Shown in pieces: positions 1 to 8,027 of a stretch of DNA of 64,000 bases. How positions within the stretch are numbered: position 1 is the first letter of the stretch; each line of letters begins with the position of its first letter. Under the pieces are notes generated by a model. The model saw only the letters and a list, made by a program, of their open reading frames with translations. It made no database searches and had not been told where the DNA came from. This DNA is from CAZAMI01 sp964627805. GTDB lineage: Archaea > Thermoproteota > Thermoprotei_A > Sulfolobales > NBVN01. Where the stretch lies: NCBI GenBank assembly GCA_964627805.1, contig CAZVLA010000019.1:3539-67538 (forward strand), read 5' to 3'. The position numbers and the translations under genes are program-made.

Positions 1-500
1 CACGACCCCCTAAGCAGGGTGGTGCTGGGGAACACCCTAAAGCACCTAGCGGAGGTGGTGAAGTACCTAAGCCTAAGCAACCACGACCTAAGCCACCTAG
101 GAAGCCGGGGGAGCCTAAGAAGTTAGTTAGTGAGTCAAGTACTGCGGTACCTCCCGAGGTATACGATACCTACAGATTGATTAGTGAGTTAAGTAAGTCG
201 GTAACCTCGTTAAGTAGTGATAAGGCCTCAGTAGCTAATGACCTACTGAACCTAGCTAAGTCACTGTACATGAAGTCACTATACTACCTAAAGAAGGGTG
301 ATGAGGGACTGGCTAGGGCATACGCTAGAGTAGCTCTTGAGGCACTACATCAAGTAAGTGACTTAATACATCACCCACAACCACCAACGCAACCACCTAA
401 ACCCCCAGCACCACCTACCCCAGTAAGTACTGAGGAACCACCAAAACCTAAACCACCAGGAGTAAGTGGTAATGAAGTACCCCCACCACCCAAGCCCTAA
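1..500 (+). CDS. Proline-rich protein, C-terminal part (5' end outside window)
   Basis: The frame beginning at base 3 is open from the window edge to the TAA at 498-500, so this is the 3' end of a longer gene. The visible part has a Pro/Lys/Gly-rich segment, a central helical segment of about 75 residues with Leu, Ala and Tyr (motifs KSLYMKSLYYLKKGDEG and ARAYARVALEAL, resembling a helical-repeat hairpin), and a Pro-rich tail with many PPKP-type turns. An internal TTG at 177 could be taken as a start, but the same proline-rich coding continues upstream without a stop. A one-helix coiled-coil protein follows after about 20 bases, which suggests an operon and a surface or envelope role. No family was recognised. 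Confidence 0.7.
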   Translation, partial: RPPKQGGAGEHPKAPSGGGEVPKPKQPRPKPPRKPGEPKKLVSESSTAVPPEVYDTYRLISELSKSVTSLSSDKASVANDLLNLAKSLYMKSLYYLKKGDEGLARAYARVALEALHQVSDLIHHPQPPTQPPKPPAPPTPVSTEEPPKPKPPGVSGNEVPPPPKP

Positions 501-519
501 GTAGTTAGGGGTGCCGGGC

Positions 520-732
520 ATGCCTCCACCACCTCCTGAAGCCTACGAGACTATATACCTCCTACTCCTCTGCGTAGCTGCTGTGATAATTATAGTATTG
601 ATAGTTAAGTTAGTCCCTAGTAGGGGAGGGGGTAGTAGTGAGGAGCTTAAGGTACTTATTGAGGAGTTAATCAAGGAGATTAGGGAGCTTAGGGAGGATA
701 TTAGGAAGTTGAGGGAGGAGCTTAGTGAGTGA
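520..732 (+). CDS. Small membrane-anchored coiled-coil protein
   Basis: About 70 residues: a short Pro-rich start (MPPPPPEAYE), one strongly hydrophobic helix at about residues 13-31 (LLLLCVAAVIII), a Gly/Ser spacer and a charged amphipathic helix to the end with heptad-like EELIKEIRELRED spacing, probably a coiled coil. The ATG at 520 is preferred over the GTG at 511 because the GTG lies inside the GGGGTG ribosome binding site. It sits between the proline-rich gene and an ArsR-like regulator on the same strand. Its likely job is membrane tethering or oligomerisation of the upstream proline-rich protein; this is inference from architecture and neighbours only. Confidence 0.7.
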   Translation: MPPPPPEAYETIYLLLLCVAAVIIIVLIVKLVPSRGGGSSEELKVLIEELIKEIRELREDIRKLREELSE

Positions 733-751
733 TTAGGTTAAGGTGGTGGGG

Positions 752-1075
752 GTGTCTGAGGGGGGTAGTGATGCTTGGTCTAGACTATCTAAGTTATTGA
801 GTGCCTTATCAAACCCGACTAGACTTAAGATACTCGCCCTATGTGCTGAGCGTGAGAGGAGTAGTAAGGAGTTGAGGGAGTTACTAGGTATTTCTAAGCC
901 CCTACTAATAGCTCACCTTAAGGTACTCATGAGGGCTGGGTTAATTGAGTTTAGGGCTGAGATCGATGAGGTTAAGTACATAGTTAGGAAGTACTACAGG
1001 ACTAAGGACTTCAGGATATGCGTTGGTAGGGATGAGTTACTTAAGCTACTTAGGGAGGAGGGGGTTAAGTCATAA
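752..1075 (+). CDS. ArsR-like winged-helix transcriptional regulator
   Basis: A 107-110 residue protein with an ArsR-type winged helix: LSALSNPTRLKILALC (helix 1-2), SSKELRELLGISKPLLIAHLKVL (recognition helix region), and a wing leading into a C-terminal basic tail. No CxC metal-binding pair is visible, so metal sensing is not supported. Starts at 743, 746 and 752 are all GTG; 752 is chosen because GGTG at 742-745 then sits at normal ribosome-binding distance. It follows the two envelope-type genes on the same strand and its end overlaps by 6 bp the convergent sugar ABC ATPase gene. Confidence 0.8.
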   Translation: MSEGGSDAWSRLSKLLSALSNPTRLKILALCAERERSSKELRELLGISKPLLIAHLKVLMRAGLIEFRAEIDEVKYIVRKYYRTKDFRICVGRDELLKLLREEGVKS

Positions 1076-2146
1076 CTTAAGGGTAGTTATTCTTGAGCCA
1101 CCCTCACTGAATAAGTGCATCTTCTTAATCCTTACGTAAGCCCTACCACCCTCCACTAAGCCCTCATCAGCTAATACCTTAAGTGTTAAGCCTACGTCGG
1201 TCCTAACTCTAGCGTACCTCCTAGAACCTGCGTGCTCAATAAGTACTACCTCACCACTTAAGTGAGTATCTACTGAGTTACTACTAGCTACTGCCTCATC
1301 AGGTCTAATACCTACGTAGACGTACTCATTACCCTTAACTAAGTCAGTAAGTCCTAAGGACTTAATCACTTCATGATTACTCACTACCTTAACTATATTC
1401 ATTGGTGGGTCACCTATGAAGTTAGCTACGAATACATTAACTGGTTCGTCGTAGAGCTCGTCAGGAGTACCTACTTGCTGAATAACTCCATTCCTAAGTA
1501 CAGCTACCCTATCACCTACTGCGAACGCATCTGCTTGGTCGTGAGTCACTAATATAGTCGTTATCCCTAACTTACGCTGGAGCTCCTTAACGAACTCCCT
1601 AGCAGATACCCTAATCCTAGCGTCTAAGTTACTGAATGGCTCGTCGAGGAGCAGTACCTTAGGCTGCTTAACTAGTGCCCTAGCAACAGCTACCCTCTGC
1701 TGCTGACCACCCGACATGTGCGTTGGTTTCCTGTCGAGTAACTCACTAATACCTAATGCCTCAGCAACACTCCTAACCCTACGGTCGATCTCCTCCTTAG
1801 GTAACTTCTTAATCCTTAATGGGAACGCTATGTTATCGTAGGCAGTCATGTGCGGGTATAGTGCCCAGTTCTGGAACACCATACCTATGTCCCTATCCTT
1901 AGGCTCTACGTAGATACCTTCCTCAGCATCAACAACTACCTTACCACCTATCACTACCCTACCCTCCGTAGGTACCTCAAGACCAGCTATGATCCTCAGT
2001 AAGGTAGTCTTGCCTGACCCCGAAGGACCTAGGATAACGAAGAACTCACCAGGCTTAATCTCTAAGTTAACACTCCTTAAAGCAATTACGTTAGGTGGGA
2101 ATACCCTACTTAACCTCTCAACCTTAATACCTGCTGCTTCAGGCAA
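1070..2146 (-). CDS. Sugar ABC transporter ATPase (MalK/UgpC type)
   Basis: A 358-residue nucleotide-binding subunit that powers carbohydrate import on the cytoplasmic face. It shows Walker A GPSGSGKTT (about residue 41), Q-loop FQNWALYPHM, signature MSGGQQQRVAVARAL, Walker B VLLLDEPFSNLD and switch His in ILVTHDQADA. A C-terminal TOBE-like domain of about 120 residues follows, as in the CUT1 MalK family. The TTG start at 2146 is supported by GGTGATGA just upstream. It is the last gene of the binding protein-permease-permease-ATPase operon. The substrate cannot be read from the sequence; the TrmB-like regulator suggests a maltose/trehalose-type or similar sugar. Confidence 0.93.
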   Translation of the reverse strand: MPEAAGIKVERLSRVFPPNVIALRSVNLEIKPGEFFVILGPSGSGKTTLLRIIAGLEVPTEGRVVIGGKVVVDAEEGIYVEPKDRDIGMVFQNWALYPHMTAYDNIAFPLRIKKLPKEEIDRRVRSVAEALGISELLDRKPTHMSGGQQQRVAVARALVKQPKVLLLDEPFSNLDARIRVSAREFVKELQRKLGITTILVTHDQADAFAVGDRVAVLRNGVIQQVGTPDELYDEPVNVFVANFIGDPPMNIVKVVSNHEVIKSLGLTDLVKGNEYVYVGIRPDEAVASSNSVDTHLSGEVVLIEHAGSRRYARVRTDVGLTLKVLADEGLVEGGRAYVRIKKMHLFSEGGSRITTLKL

Positions 2147-2152
2147 GACTCA

Positions 2153-3049
2153 TCACCTCTTCATAGCCCACCCTCTAAAGCCCGTTATGTAGTACTTGTT
2201 TAAGAGTACATAAACAAGTATGGGTACGCTCATAGCTAGTATTGAACCAGCCGATAGTAGCCCCCAATCAACTTGGTACTGACCCTTAAGCCTAGGTAGC
2301 ATCTGAGTAATCACCATCTTGTTAGGGTCGTAGATAAGCATTAAGGCGAAGAAGAAGTCATTCCATACCCAAGCGAACTGGAGGACAGCAGCTGAGATTA
2401 TACCCGGTAGTGATACGGGGAGTACTATCCTGAAGAATATCTCCCTATTACTAGCACCATCAACCCTAGCGATCTCCTCAAGCTCCTTAGGTAGTAGTGA
2501 GAAGTAGTTCCTTAGGAAGAAGGTAATCCACGGTATACCCCATGAGGAGTGAACGAGTATTAGTCCTAAGTACGTATTGAGTAAGTGCATGTTGTTAAGC
2601 ATGAAGAATATAGGTATTATAGTCATTTGCTGAGGTACGGCCATTAGGAATAGCATCATAATGAATAAGTAGTTCTTTATTGGGAAGCTAAACCTAGCGA
2701 ATGCGTAGGCAGCTAGGGCCGCTAGAATAACGGGTATGATTGTCGATGGTACAGCAATTATTAGTGAGTTAATGAATCCCTTAGCTAGTGAGAACATAGG
2801 ATTGAATAACGCGTTGTAGTAGTTCTTAAGTGTGAATGTGAATGGGTGTATACTCCACCAACCATAAACAGCTACCTCACCGAAGGGCCTTACTGAAGTC
2901 ATGAAGAGACCTACGAAGGGCAGTATCCATAGTACACCAATAACCCAAGCAACTACATTGACTATTAACCACTTAATGGGTGACCTAATAAGTCCCGTAA
3001 GTCCTGGCTTAGCCTTACTGAGTAGCTTAACCTTACTCGTCCTCCCCAC
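2153..3049 (-). CDS. Sugar ABC transporter permease (MalG-like)
   Basis: A 298-residue membrane subunit with about six hydrophobic helices. The cytoplasmic EAA loop is readable as EEIARVDGASNREIFFRIVLP in the second half, the coupling motif that docks on the ATPase. Its N terminus has a basic stretch (RTSKVKLLSKAKPG) before the first helix at about residue 28. It overlaps the upstream permease gene by one base and ends 6 bp before the ATPase start, so translation is probably coupled. Size and order match the second (MalG) permease of CUT1 sugar importers. Confidence 0.92.
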   Translation of the reverse strand: MGRTSKVKLLSKAKPGLTGLIRSPIKWLIVNVVAWVIGVLWILPFVGLFMTSVRPFGEVAVYGWWSIHPFTFTLKNYYNALFNPMFSLAKGFINSLIIAVPSTIIPVILAALAAYAFARFSFPIKNYLFIMMLFLMAVPQQMTIIPIFFMLNNMHLLNTYLGLILVHSSWGIPWITFFLRNYFSLLPKELEEIARVDGASNREIFFRIVLPVSLPGIISAAVLQFAWVWNDFFFALMLIYDPNKMVITQMLPRLKGQYQVDWGLLSAGSILAMSVPILVYVLLNKYYITGFRGWAMKR

Positions 3050-4005
3050 TACTCACTCACCCCCTTCAAAGTCATCCTCATCCAGACCACTACGACGGGT
3101 ATCGTTATTAGGGTGAGTATAGTAGCTACGGCAGCTGATGTTGCGTAGTCTTGAGCCCTAGCGAAGTAGCTGTACATGAGCAGTGCTAGCACCATCGAAG
3201 CACCTCCAGGACCTCCCCTAGTTGATGCGTAGACTATATCGAATATCTTGAGGTCCCACAGAATCGTCATAGCTACTACAGTAACTGTTACTGGCTTTAG
3301 TAGGGGTATTATGACCTTCCTAAGTATGGTCCAGAAACCAGCACCATCTATTATAGCTGCCTCAATAACCTCCTTAGGTAATGAAGCAATACCTGCTGAG
3401 TACAGCGTTAGGGTGAATCCAGTCCATAACCATACCGAACCAAGTATTAAGGCGAATAGGGCCGTGTTGGGGTATATCGTCCAGCTCTTAGCTAGGAACC
3501 CGAGACCTATGAGTCTTAGGAAGATATTAACAACACCTAAGAACTTATCGAAGGAGTACTCAATAAGTAACCCACCAACTATCATAGGTACTACCATACC
3601 TAGGAATATCAAGGACCTAATAATGAACCCGCCGCGTACGTTCTGAAGCATGACTGCTAGGAGGAGACCTATGATTACGGTTAGTGGTAGGTGTATAGCT
3701 ATCCATATTATATTATGTATTATAGCACCCATAGGGAAGCTTAAGGTCCTTAATCCGTAAGTATTAATGAACTCGAAATTCGTGAGTATTCTGTAGTAGT
3801 TAATGAGTCCTATAGGTCTATTACCGACTACATTAACACCTATGATTGGGTTTATGTTGAAGCTAAGAAGTATAGTAGCTACTACAGGGTAAACAACGAA
3901 GGTAAAAACAAGTATGAGTCCAGGTATTAAAAAGGTTATTCGGCTTAGGAGTGGACCACCGACCTTAGCCATTAGCTTCCTACTTACGTAGTCCCTCCTA
4001 CTCAT
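3049..4005 (-). CDS. Sugar ABC transporter permease (MalF-like)
   Basis: A permease of about 318 residues with a first helix near residue 25 (ITFLIPGLILVFTFVVYPVV), several further helices and an EAA loop (PKEVIEAAIIDGAGFWTILRK). This is the first, MalF-type permease of the importer. The ATG at 4005 is preferred over GTG 4014 because GTGAGG just before it serves as ribosome binding site. It starts about 15 bp after the binding protein gene and overlaps the MalG-like gene by one base. Confidence 0.92.
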   Translation of the reverse strand: MSRRDYVSRKLMAKVGGPLLSRITFLIPGLILVFTFVVYPVVATILLSFNINPIIGVNVVGNRPIGLINYYRILTNFEFINTYGLRTLSFPMGAIIHNIIWIAIHLPLTVIIGLLLAVMLQNVRGGFIIRSLIFLGMVVPMIVGGLLIEYSFDKFLGVVNIFLRLIGLGFLAKSWTIYPNTALFALILGSVWLWTGFTLTLYSAGIASLPKEVIEAAIIDGAGFWTILRKVIIPLLKPVTVTVVAMTILWDLKIFDIVYASTRGGPGGASMVLALLMYSYFARAQDYATSAAVATILTLITIPVVVVWMRMTLKGVSE

Positions 4006-4020
4006 TAACCTCACTTCAGC

Positions 4021-5427
4021 TTACTTCTTCGGGAAGTTCTGAGTTAGTACCTGCAGTACCTGATTTAACCTACTCGGGTCTACCCAGAGTAGCTTTAGCT
4101 GATCCCAGAATAGCTTCTGCCACTGCCCACCTACTGAGTCGTCTAGGTCGGGTAGTGGTGTCATCTCCTTAAGTTTCTGATACACTAACTGCATTGGCTC
4201 CCAGTGAGCTGATATTGGTACCTTCTTCCAAGTAGCGAACTTACCTGCGTGAGTACCTACGTAGACCTTCTGACCCTCCGTAGCTAACCACTTAGCAAGC
4301 ATTAGGGCCTCCTTCGGGTGCTTCGTGTACTTAGGTACTATTATGAAGTCAGTACCCATGACAACTCCCTTACAGCCAGGTAGTGGGAAGAACGCTAAGT
4401 CGCTAGGGTCTGGCACCATACCAGTTATCCAGGTACCCATGAAGTATAGTGCGTACTTCCCGTGCCACCATAACTGCACAGCCCTAGTCCACTCAATAGG
4501 TTTGCTGAAGTATCCCTCCTTAAGTAGCGGTATTAAGTACTTCTCGAATATCTCCTTAACCTGAGGGTCAGTGAACTTCACCTTACCCTGAATGAGTTCT
4601 AGCTGTAGCTGAGGACCTCCGAAGGTTATTAGGAAGTGCTCAACGACGTCACTTAATGGCCAACCAACACTATCTCCAGACACTATCGGCGGGCCTCCTA
4701 GGATATTCTTCAACTTCTTAAGTAGGTTTAGGAAGTCGTCCCAAGTCTTAGGAGGCTGTAGCCCGTACTTCTCGAAGAACGACTTCCTGTACCAGAACCC
4801 CGGCTTAGCCCATGCAGCGAATGGTAGTCCGTAAATCTTACCGTTAACGGTTACCGGCTTAATTATGAATTCATCAGGGTTAACAAGCCCTGATAGGTCA
4901 TATAGGTACCCCTTCTCAGCCATCTTCTTAACCCACCATCCCCAAGCAGTGAATATCACGTCACCGGGGGTCATGTGGGCAGCGAACTGTGGCGGTGCTA
5001 TTGATGCTAGGTCCTCAGCTCTGTAGATCCTGTACTCAACCTTTATGTTGGGGTGTTCCTGCTCGAACGCCTTAATTACCTGCATGAATGCCTTCATCTC
5101 CTCACCGGCCCAAGGACCTATGACTACTAGGGTTACTGGGGCTGCCTTAGTCACCGTGACTGCTGAGGTTACGGTTGATGTTGTCTTCACCGTAGTAGTT
5201 ACTGGCTTCGTAGCAGTTACTGTAGTAGTGACGGTTACTGTCTTAGCTCCCGGAGCACCCACGGTCTTAGTGACGGTTACGGTCGATACGCTGGACTTAG
5301 TCACTGTTACGGTGGTAGTTACTGCTGCTGGCTTAACCGTACCTAGGGTTACTGCGTAGCCCACACCAATACCTACTATGAAGGCGATTATGACGCCTAC
5401 AATAATCTTAGTAGTTGAGGATGCCAT
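4021..5427 (-). CDS. Sugar ABC transporter substrate-binding protein
   Basis: An extracytoplasmic solute-binding protein of about 468 residues. From the ATG at 5427 it has a short charged start, a signal/anchor helix (IIVGVIIAFIVGIGVGYAV), a Thr/Val-rich linker of about 60 residues made of repeated TVTVTK-like units, and then a type I binding fold typical of CUT1 sugar-binding proteins (for example VVIGPWAGEEMKAF, FTAWGWWVKKMAEKGYLYDL, YGLPFAAWAKPGFWYRKSFF). The frame is open further upstream to 5502, but GGGGTG lies just before 5427. The linker probably holds the domain away from the membrane and may be glycosylated (inference). A TATA-like element and an inverted repeat lie upstream. Confidence 0.92.
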   Translation of the reverse strand: MASSTTKIIVGVIIAFIVGIGVGYAVTLGTVKPAAVTTTVTVTKSSVSTVTVTKTVGAPGAKTVTVTTTVTATKPVTTTVKTTSTVTSAVTVTKAAPVTLVVIGPWAGEEMKAFMQVIKAFEQEHPNIKVEYRIYRAEDLASIAPPQFAAHMTPGDVIFTAWGWWVKKMAEKGYLYDLSGLVNPDEFIIKPVTVNGKIYGLPFAAWAKPGFWYRKSFFEKYGLQPPKTWDDFLNLLKKLKNILGGPPIVSGDSVGWPLSDVVEHFLITFGGPQLQLELIQGKVKFTDPQVKEIFEKYLIPLLKEGYFSKPIEWTRAVQLWWHGKYALYFMGTWITGMVPDPSDLAFFPLPGCKGVVMGTDFIIVPKYTKHPKEALMLAKWLATEGQKVYVGTHAGKFATWKKVPISAHWEPMQLVYQKLKEMTPLPDLDDSVGGQWQKLFWDQLKLLWVDPSRLNQVLQVLTQNFPKK

Positions 5428-5473
5428 GCTCGCACCCCAATTATTCACTGTCGTGTGAGAAATTACTCGGGAA

Positions 5474-5489
5474 GCTAATAAACTTAACC
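5474..5489 (-). promoter_or_regulatory. TATA-like promoter element of the sugar importer operon
   Basis: On the minus strand GTTTATTAGC lies about 50 bases upstream of the chosen binding-protein start. A TATA box here would place transcription start near 5455 and give a leader of roughly 28 bases containing the GGGGTG ribosome binding site. Confidence 0.5.
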
Positions 5490-5502
5490 CTAAGAACCAC
5501 AC

Positions 5503-5520
5503 CTAATCAGTTTTGATTAA
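5503..5520. promoter_or_regulatory. Inverted repeat, candidate TrmB-type operator
   Basis: CTAATCA-GTTT-TGATTAA is an inverted repeat of 7 bp arms with one mismatch. It lies between the end of the trmB-like gene and the TATA-like element of the importer operon, upstream of the promoter. The half-site TGATTAG recurs in the inverted repeat upstream of the regulator itself (6622-6638). Binding by the TrmB-like protein is inferred from position. Confidence 0.4.
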
Positions 5521-5527
5521 CTACGTA

Positions 5528-6574
5528 CTACTGAAACACGACCTCTATGTACCTAGCCTCAATATCCTCAACTGAAGTACCTATACCACCAACAGCTAAG
5601 GTACCGTACTCCTTAGTCTCAACTACGAAGTTCCTTATCATGTCATTAGCTTTAGTCTCCTTAACGAAGCCCTCAAGCTCTATAGGCTCCCTACTCCTAA
5701 CTCTGTAACCCCTAACCCTAACCCAAGCATTGAGTCCCGACCTTAAGCCATCATTAATTAGTACTAGGGAGAGCCAGTGGTGTTGGGTCCTATACTTAAC
5801 ACCTTCCTTAACCTCGAATCTCTTAATCCTCTTAGCTATCTTCCAGTAGCCGTGGTAGTACATCTCATTAAGTAGTAGTATCAACTCCCACTCACTAGTG
5901 AAGAGTGTGTACGTCCTACCGAATATAGCTGCTCTACTGAAGTCAGTCTCTAGAGCCTCGATAATACCCGTAGGTAGGATCCTAACATCGACGTTACCTA
6001 GGTCTAGTAACTGCTCGAACGCCTTAGAACCCGTGGGCCTGAATAGGAGTACTAAACCGAATATGACTGACTCATTACTCATTAACTTCCTGTAGATAGT
6101 ACCTACTAACTTATTGAATAGGTCCTCAGATAGTGACATGAAACCATCCATTGATGCCTCATTGATTATCTCCTTAGCCCTCTCAATACTCATCTCCATA
6201 CTACTGGATATCCATATGAAGGGTCCCTTACGCTTAACTGATGAGTACATCCTACTTAACTCACTAATTACTGCTTTATTCATCTCGAGTATCTTATCGA
6301 TGTACTTCCTAACGTAGTAGTTAATACCTACCTCAGGAGGTACTGCCCTGTAGACCCTAGGCCTACCCACCTTAACCTCAGCTAAGCCCCTACTAACTAG
6401 TGATTCAAGGACGTCGTAGACCCTAGATATGGGTATCCCGGTCTTGGATGATAGTTCGGAAGCTGTTGCTTCACCTAAGGTCAGTAGTGTTAGGTACGCC
6501 TTAATCTCGTAGCCCGTAAGTCCTATGAATCTAAGGAACTCCTTAATCTCGCTCTTATTAATCCCTGAAGCCAC
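5528..6574 (-). CDS. TrmB-family sugar-sensing transcriptional regulator
   Basis: A 348-residue regulator. Residues about 8-85 form the TrmB N-terminal winged helix (FIGLTGYEIKAYLTLLTLGEATASELS, GIPISRVYDVLESLVSRGL, and a wing ending VYRAVPPE), followed by a coiled-coil linker (KILEMNKAVISELSRMYSS). A phospholipase-D-like core domain and the C-terminal sugar-binding region follow (GTLAVGGIGTSVEDIEARYI). Length matches the TrmB family. GTG start at 6574 is supported by GGTGGTGA upstream. It sits between a sugar-isomerase-like gene and the importer operon, all on the minus strand, so it probably controls both uptake and use of the sugar, as TrmB does in other archaea. Confidence 0.92.
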   Translation of the reverse strand: MASGINKSEIKEFLRFIGLTGYEIKAYLTLLTLGEATASELSSKTGIPISRVYDVLESLVSRGLAEVKVGRPRVYRAVPPEVGINYYVRKYIDKILEMNKAVISELSRMYSSVKRKGPFIWISSSMEMSIERAKEIINEASMDGFMSLSEDLFNKLVGTIYRKLMSNESVIFGLVLLFRPTGSKAFEQLLDLGNVDVRILPTGIIEALETDFSRAAIFGRTYTLFTSEWELILLLNEMYYHGYWKIAKRIKRFEVKEGVKYRTQHHWLSLVLINDGLRSGLNAWVRVRGYRVRSREPIELEGFVKETKANDMIRNFVVETKEYGTLAVGGIGTSVEDIEARYIEVVFQ

Positions 6575-6621
6575 TAATTCACCACCTTCCAGTAAGGAAT
6601 TCGCTAGGTTTGATAAAACAT

Positions 6622-6638
6622 TTACTACTGATTAGTAA
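6622..6638. promoter_or_regulatory. Inverted repeat upstream of the trmB-like gene
   Basis: TTACTA-CTGAT-TAGTAA is a perfect 6 bp inverted repeat with a 5 base spacer. It lies just upstream of the TATA-like stretch GTTTTATCAAA (minus strand, about 6609-6619) that serves the regulator gene. It contains TGATTAG, shared with the repeat at 5503-5520. Autoregulation is the likely role; not proven by sequence. Confidence 0.4.
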
Positions 6639-6649
6639 GTACTCCTGAC

Positions 6650-7894
6650 TTAGGTAATTACTTCGTACTTAAGGTTAAGTATCTTAGCTACGTACTTAAG
6701 TTCTTTAAGTAGTGAGCCCTTAGTGATTACGTAGTGATTACCTATTGAGTCCTTAATTAGTGCTTCAGCATTACCCATTAACTTAATCAGGTATTGAGTC
6801 CTACATACGTAGGGACTTACTGGGGACTCATTAATTACCTCACCAGTACCTACCCTTAAGACACCCCTAATGAGGTCTAACCTAGCTATAGTAACTACCT
6901 CACCCCTCCTTAAGTACCCCTCAATACCTACGCTAATACCCGACTCGAAGTGTGTCCTTAACCTGTACCCCTTAAGTAACTTAGTAGGTGCGGTGCAGTG
7001 AGCTATTAGTACCTCATCACCCCTAACCCAGTCTATGTTACCCATGAATACAGCTTCACCACTTAAGTAACGCATTAAGGCCATCGTCATTAGGGCTGGT
7101 AAGTCACCCTCACAAGCAGCTACGTATCCCTCACTATTGAGTAGGCTAAGTGCTAAGCACGCAGTTACTCCGTACTTAAGTAGGTCGAAGCACCTAATAC
7201 TCATTAATTCAGTACCTAAGTAATTCATTAGTGACTTAATAGCTACGTAGAGTCTAGAGGCCTTAACAACATCATCCTTACCAACACCCTCTAAACCTAA
7301 TGATGAATTAATGACTGACTTAGCAATACTTAATACCTCACCCTCACTAACCCTACTTAAGTACTTAATGAGTTCATCAATACCTACCTTAGTGATTGAG
7401 ACCTTAAGTAACTCCTCAGCAGCTCCTAACTGCCTTGAGGAGTATATGAGCCACGGTGACGGATCACCTACTAGTAACACCTTAGAACCCCTAACCCTAG
7501 AGACCGCCTTACACGCCTTAATGAATGGCAGTAACTCCTTAGGTAATTCATTAGTGAGTAGGAAGACCTCAGCATAACCACCCTCAAAACCAACACCTGC
7601 TGAAGCCTCTAAGGAAGCCGCTAAGCTATTCTGAGTCTCGTGAGCTACTAAAGCCATAGGTACTCCAAACCTACGGTGTAGCTCAAGAATCAACCCCTCA
7701 CTACCACCAGTAAGTACAGCTACTACGTAAGCATCAGCCTTCGGGACCCCCCTAACGTCCTCGGGCTTAGTAATTAAGGAATCAATAACCCCATCAACAA
7801 CACCCCTAAGCAACCCTAAGTACCTACCCCAAACCCTCCCAACAGCTTCGGGGTCATGGAGGGGGGATGCTACAGGAACTAATAACACACTCAA
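6650..7894 (-). CDS. L-fucose/L-arabinose isomerase-like protein
   Basis: A 414-residue protein with the recognisable C-terminal FucI-like segment: CEGDLPALMTMALMRYLSGEA, then FMGNID, then LIAHCTAPTKL. In that family this region holds acidic and His residues of the Mn-dependent active site. The N-terminal half is a Rossmann-like fold with VAHETQNSLAASLEA. FucI-like proteins interconvert aldoses and ketoses; many archaeal members are uncharacterised. It is upstream of the TrmB-like regulator and the sugar importer on the same strand, which suggests it acts on the imported sugar. TTG start at 7894 has GGTG about 10 bases upstream; GTG at 7888 is an alternative. Confidence 0.75.
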   Translation of the reverse strand: MSVLLVPVASPLHDPEAVGRVWGRYLGLLRGVVDGVIDSLITKPEDVRGVPKADAYVVAVLTGGSEGLILELHRRFGVPMALVAHETQNSLAASLEASAGVGFEGGYAEVFLLTNELPKELLPFIKACKAVSRVRGSKVLLVGDPSPWLIYSSRQLGAAEELLKVSITKVGIDELIKYLSRVSEGEVLSIAKSVINSSLGLEGVGKDDVVKASRLYVAIKSLMNYLGTELMSIRCFDLLKYGVTACLALSLLNSEGYVAACEGDLPALMTMALMRYLSGEAVFMGNIDWVRGDEVLIAHCTAPTKLLKGYRLRTHFESGISVGIEGYLRRGEVVTIARLDLIRGVLRVGTGEVINESPVSPYVCRTQYLIKLMGNAEALIKDSIGNHYVITKGSLLKELKYVAKILNLKYEVIT

Positions 7895-8027
7895 GGATTA
7901 AGCACCGTAGTTAATGTCATAACTAATTAATTAAGCATACCTAACTACCAAAGGTACTAACTACGTAATAGCACCCATACGTACATCATTAATTACTTAG
8001 GAAGTGAATGTGTTGGCTTAGGCTGTG

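Noticed and set aside
5045..5359. Plus-strand open frame with repeated Val/Thr
   Set aside because: It is the antisense of the Thr-rich linker in the sugar-binding protein.
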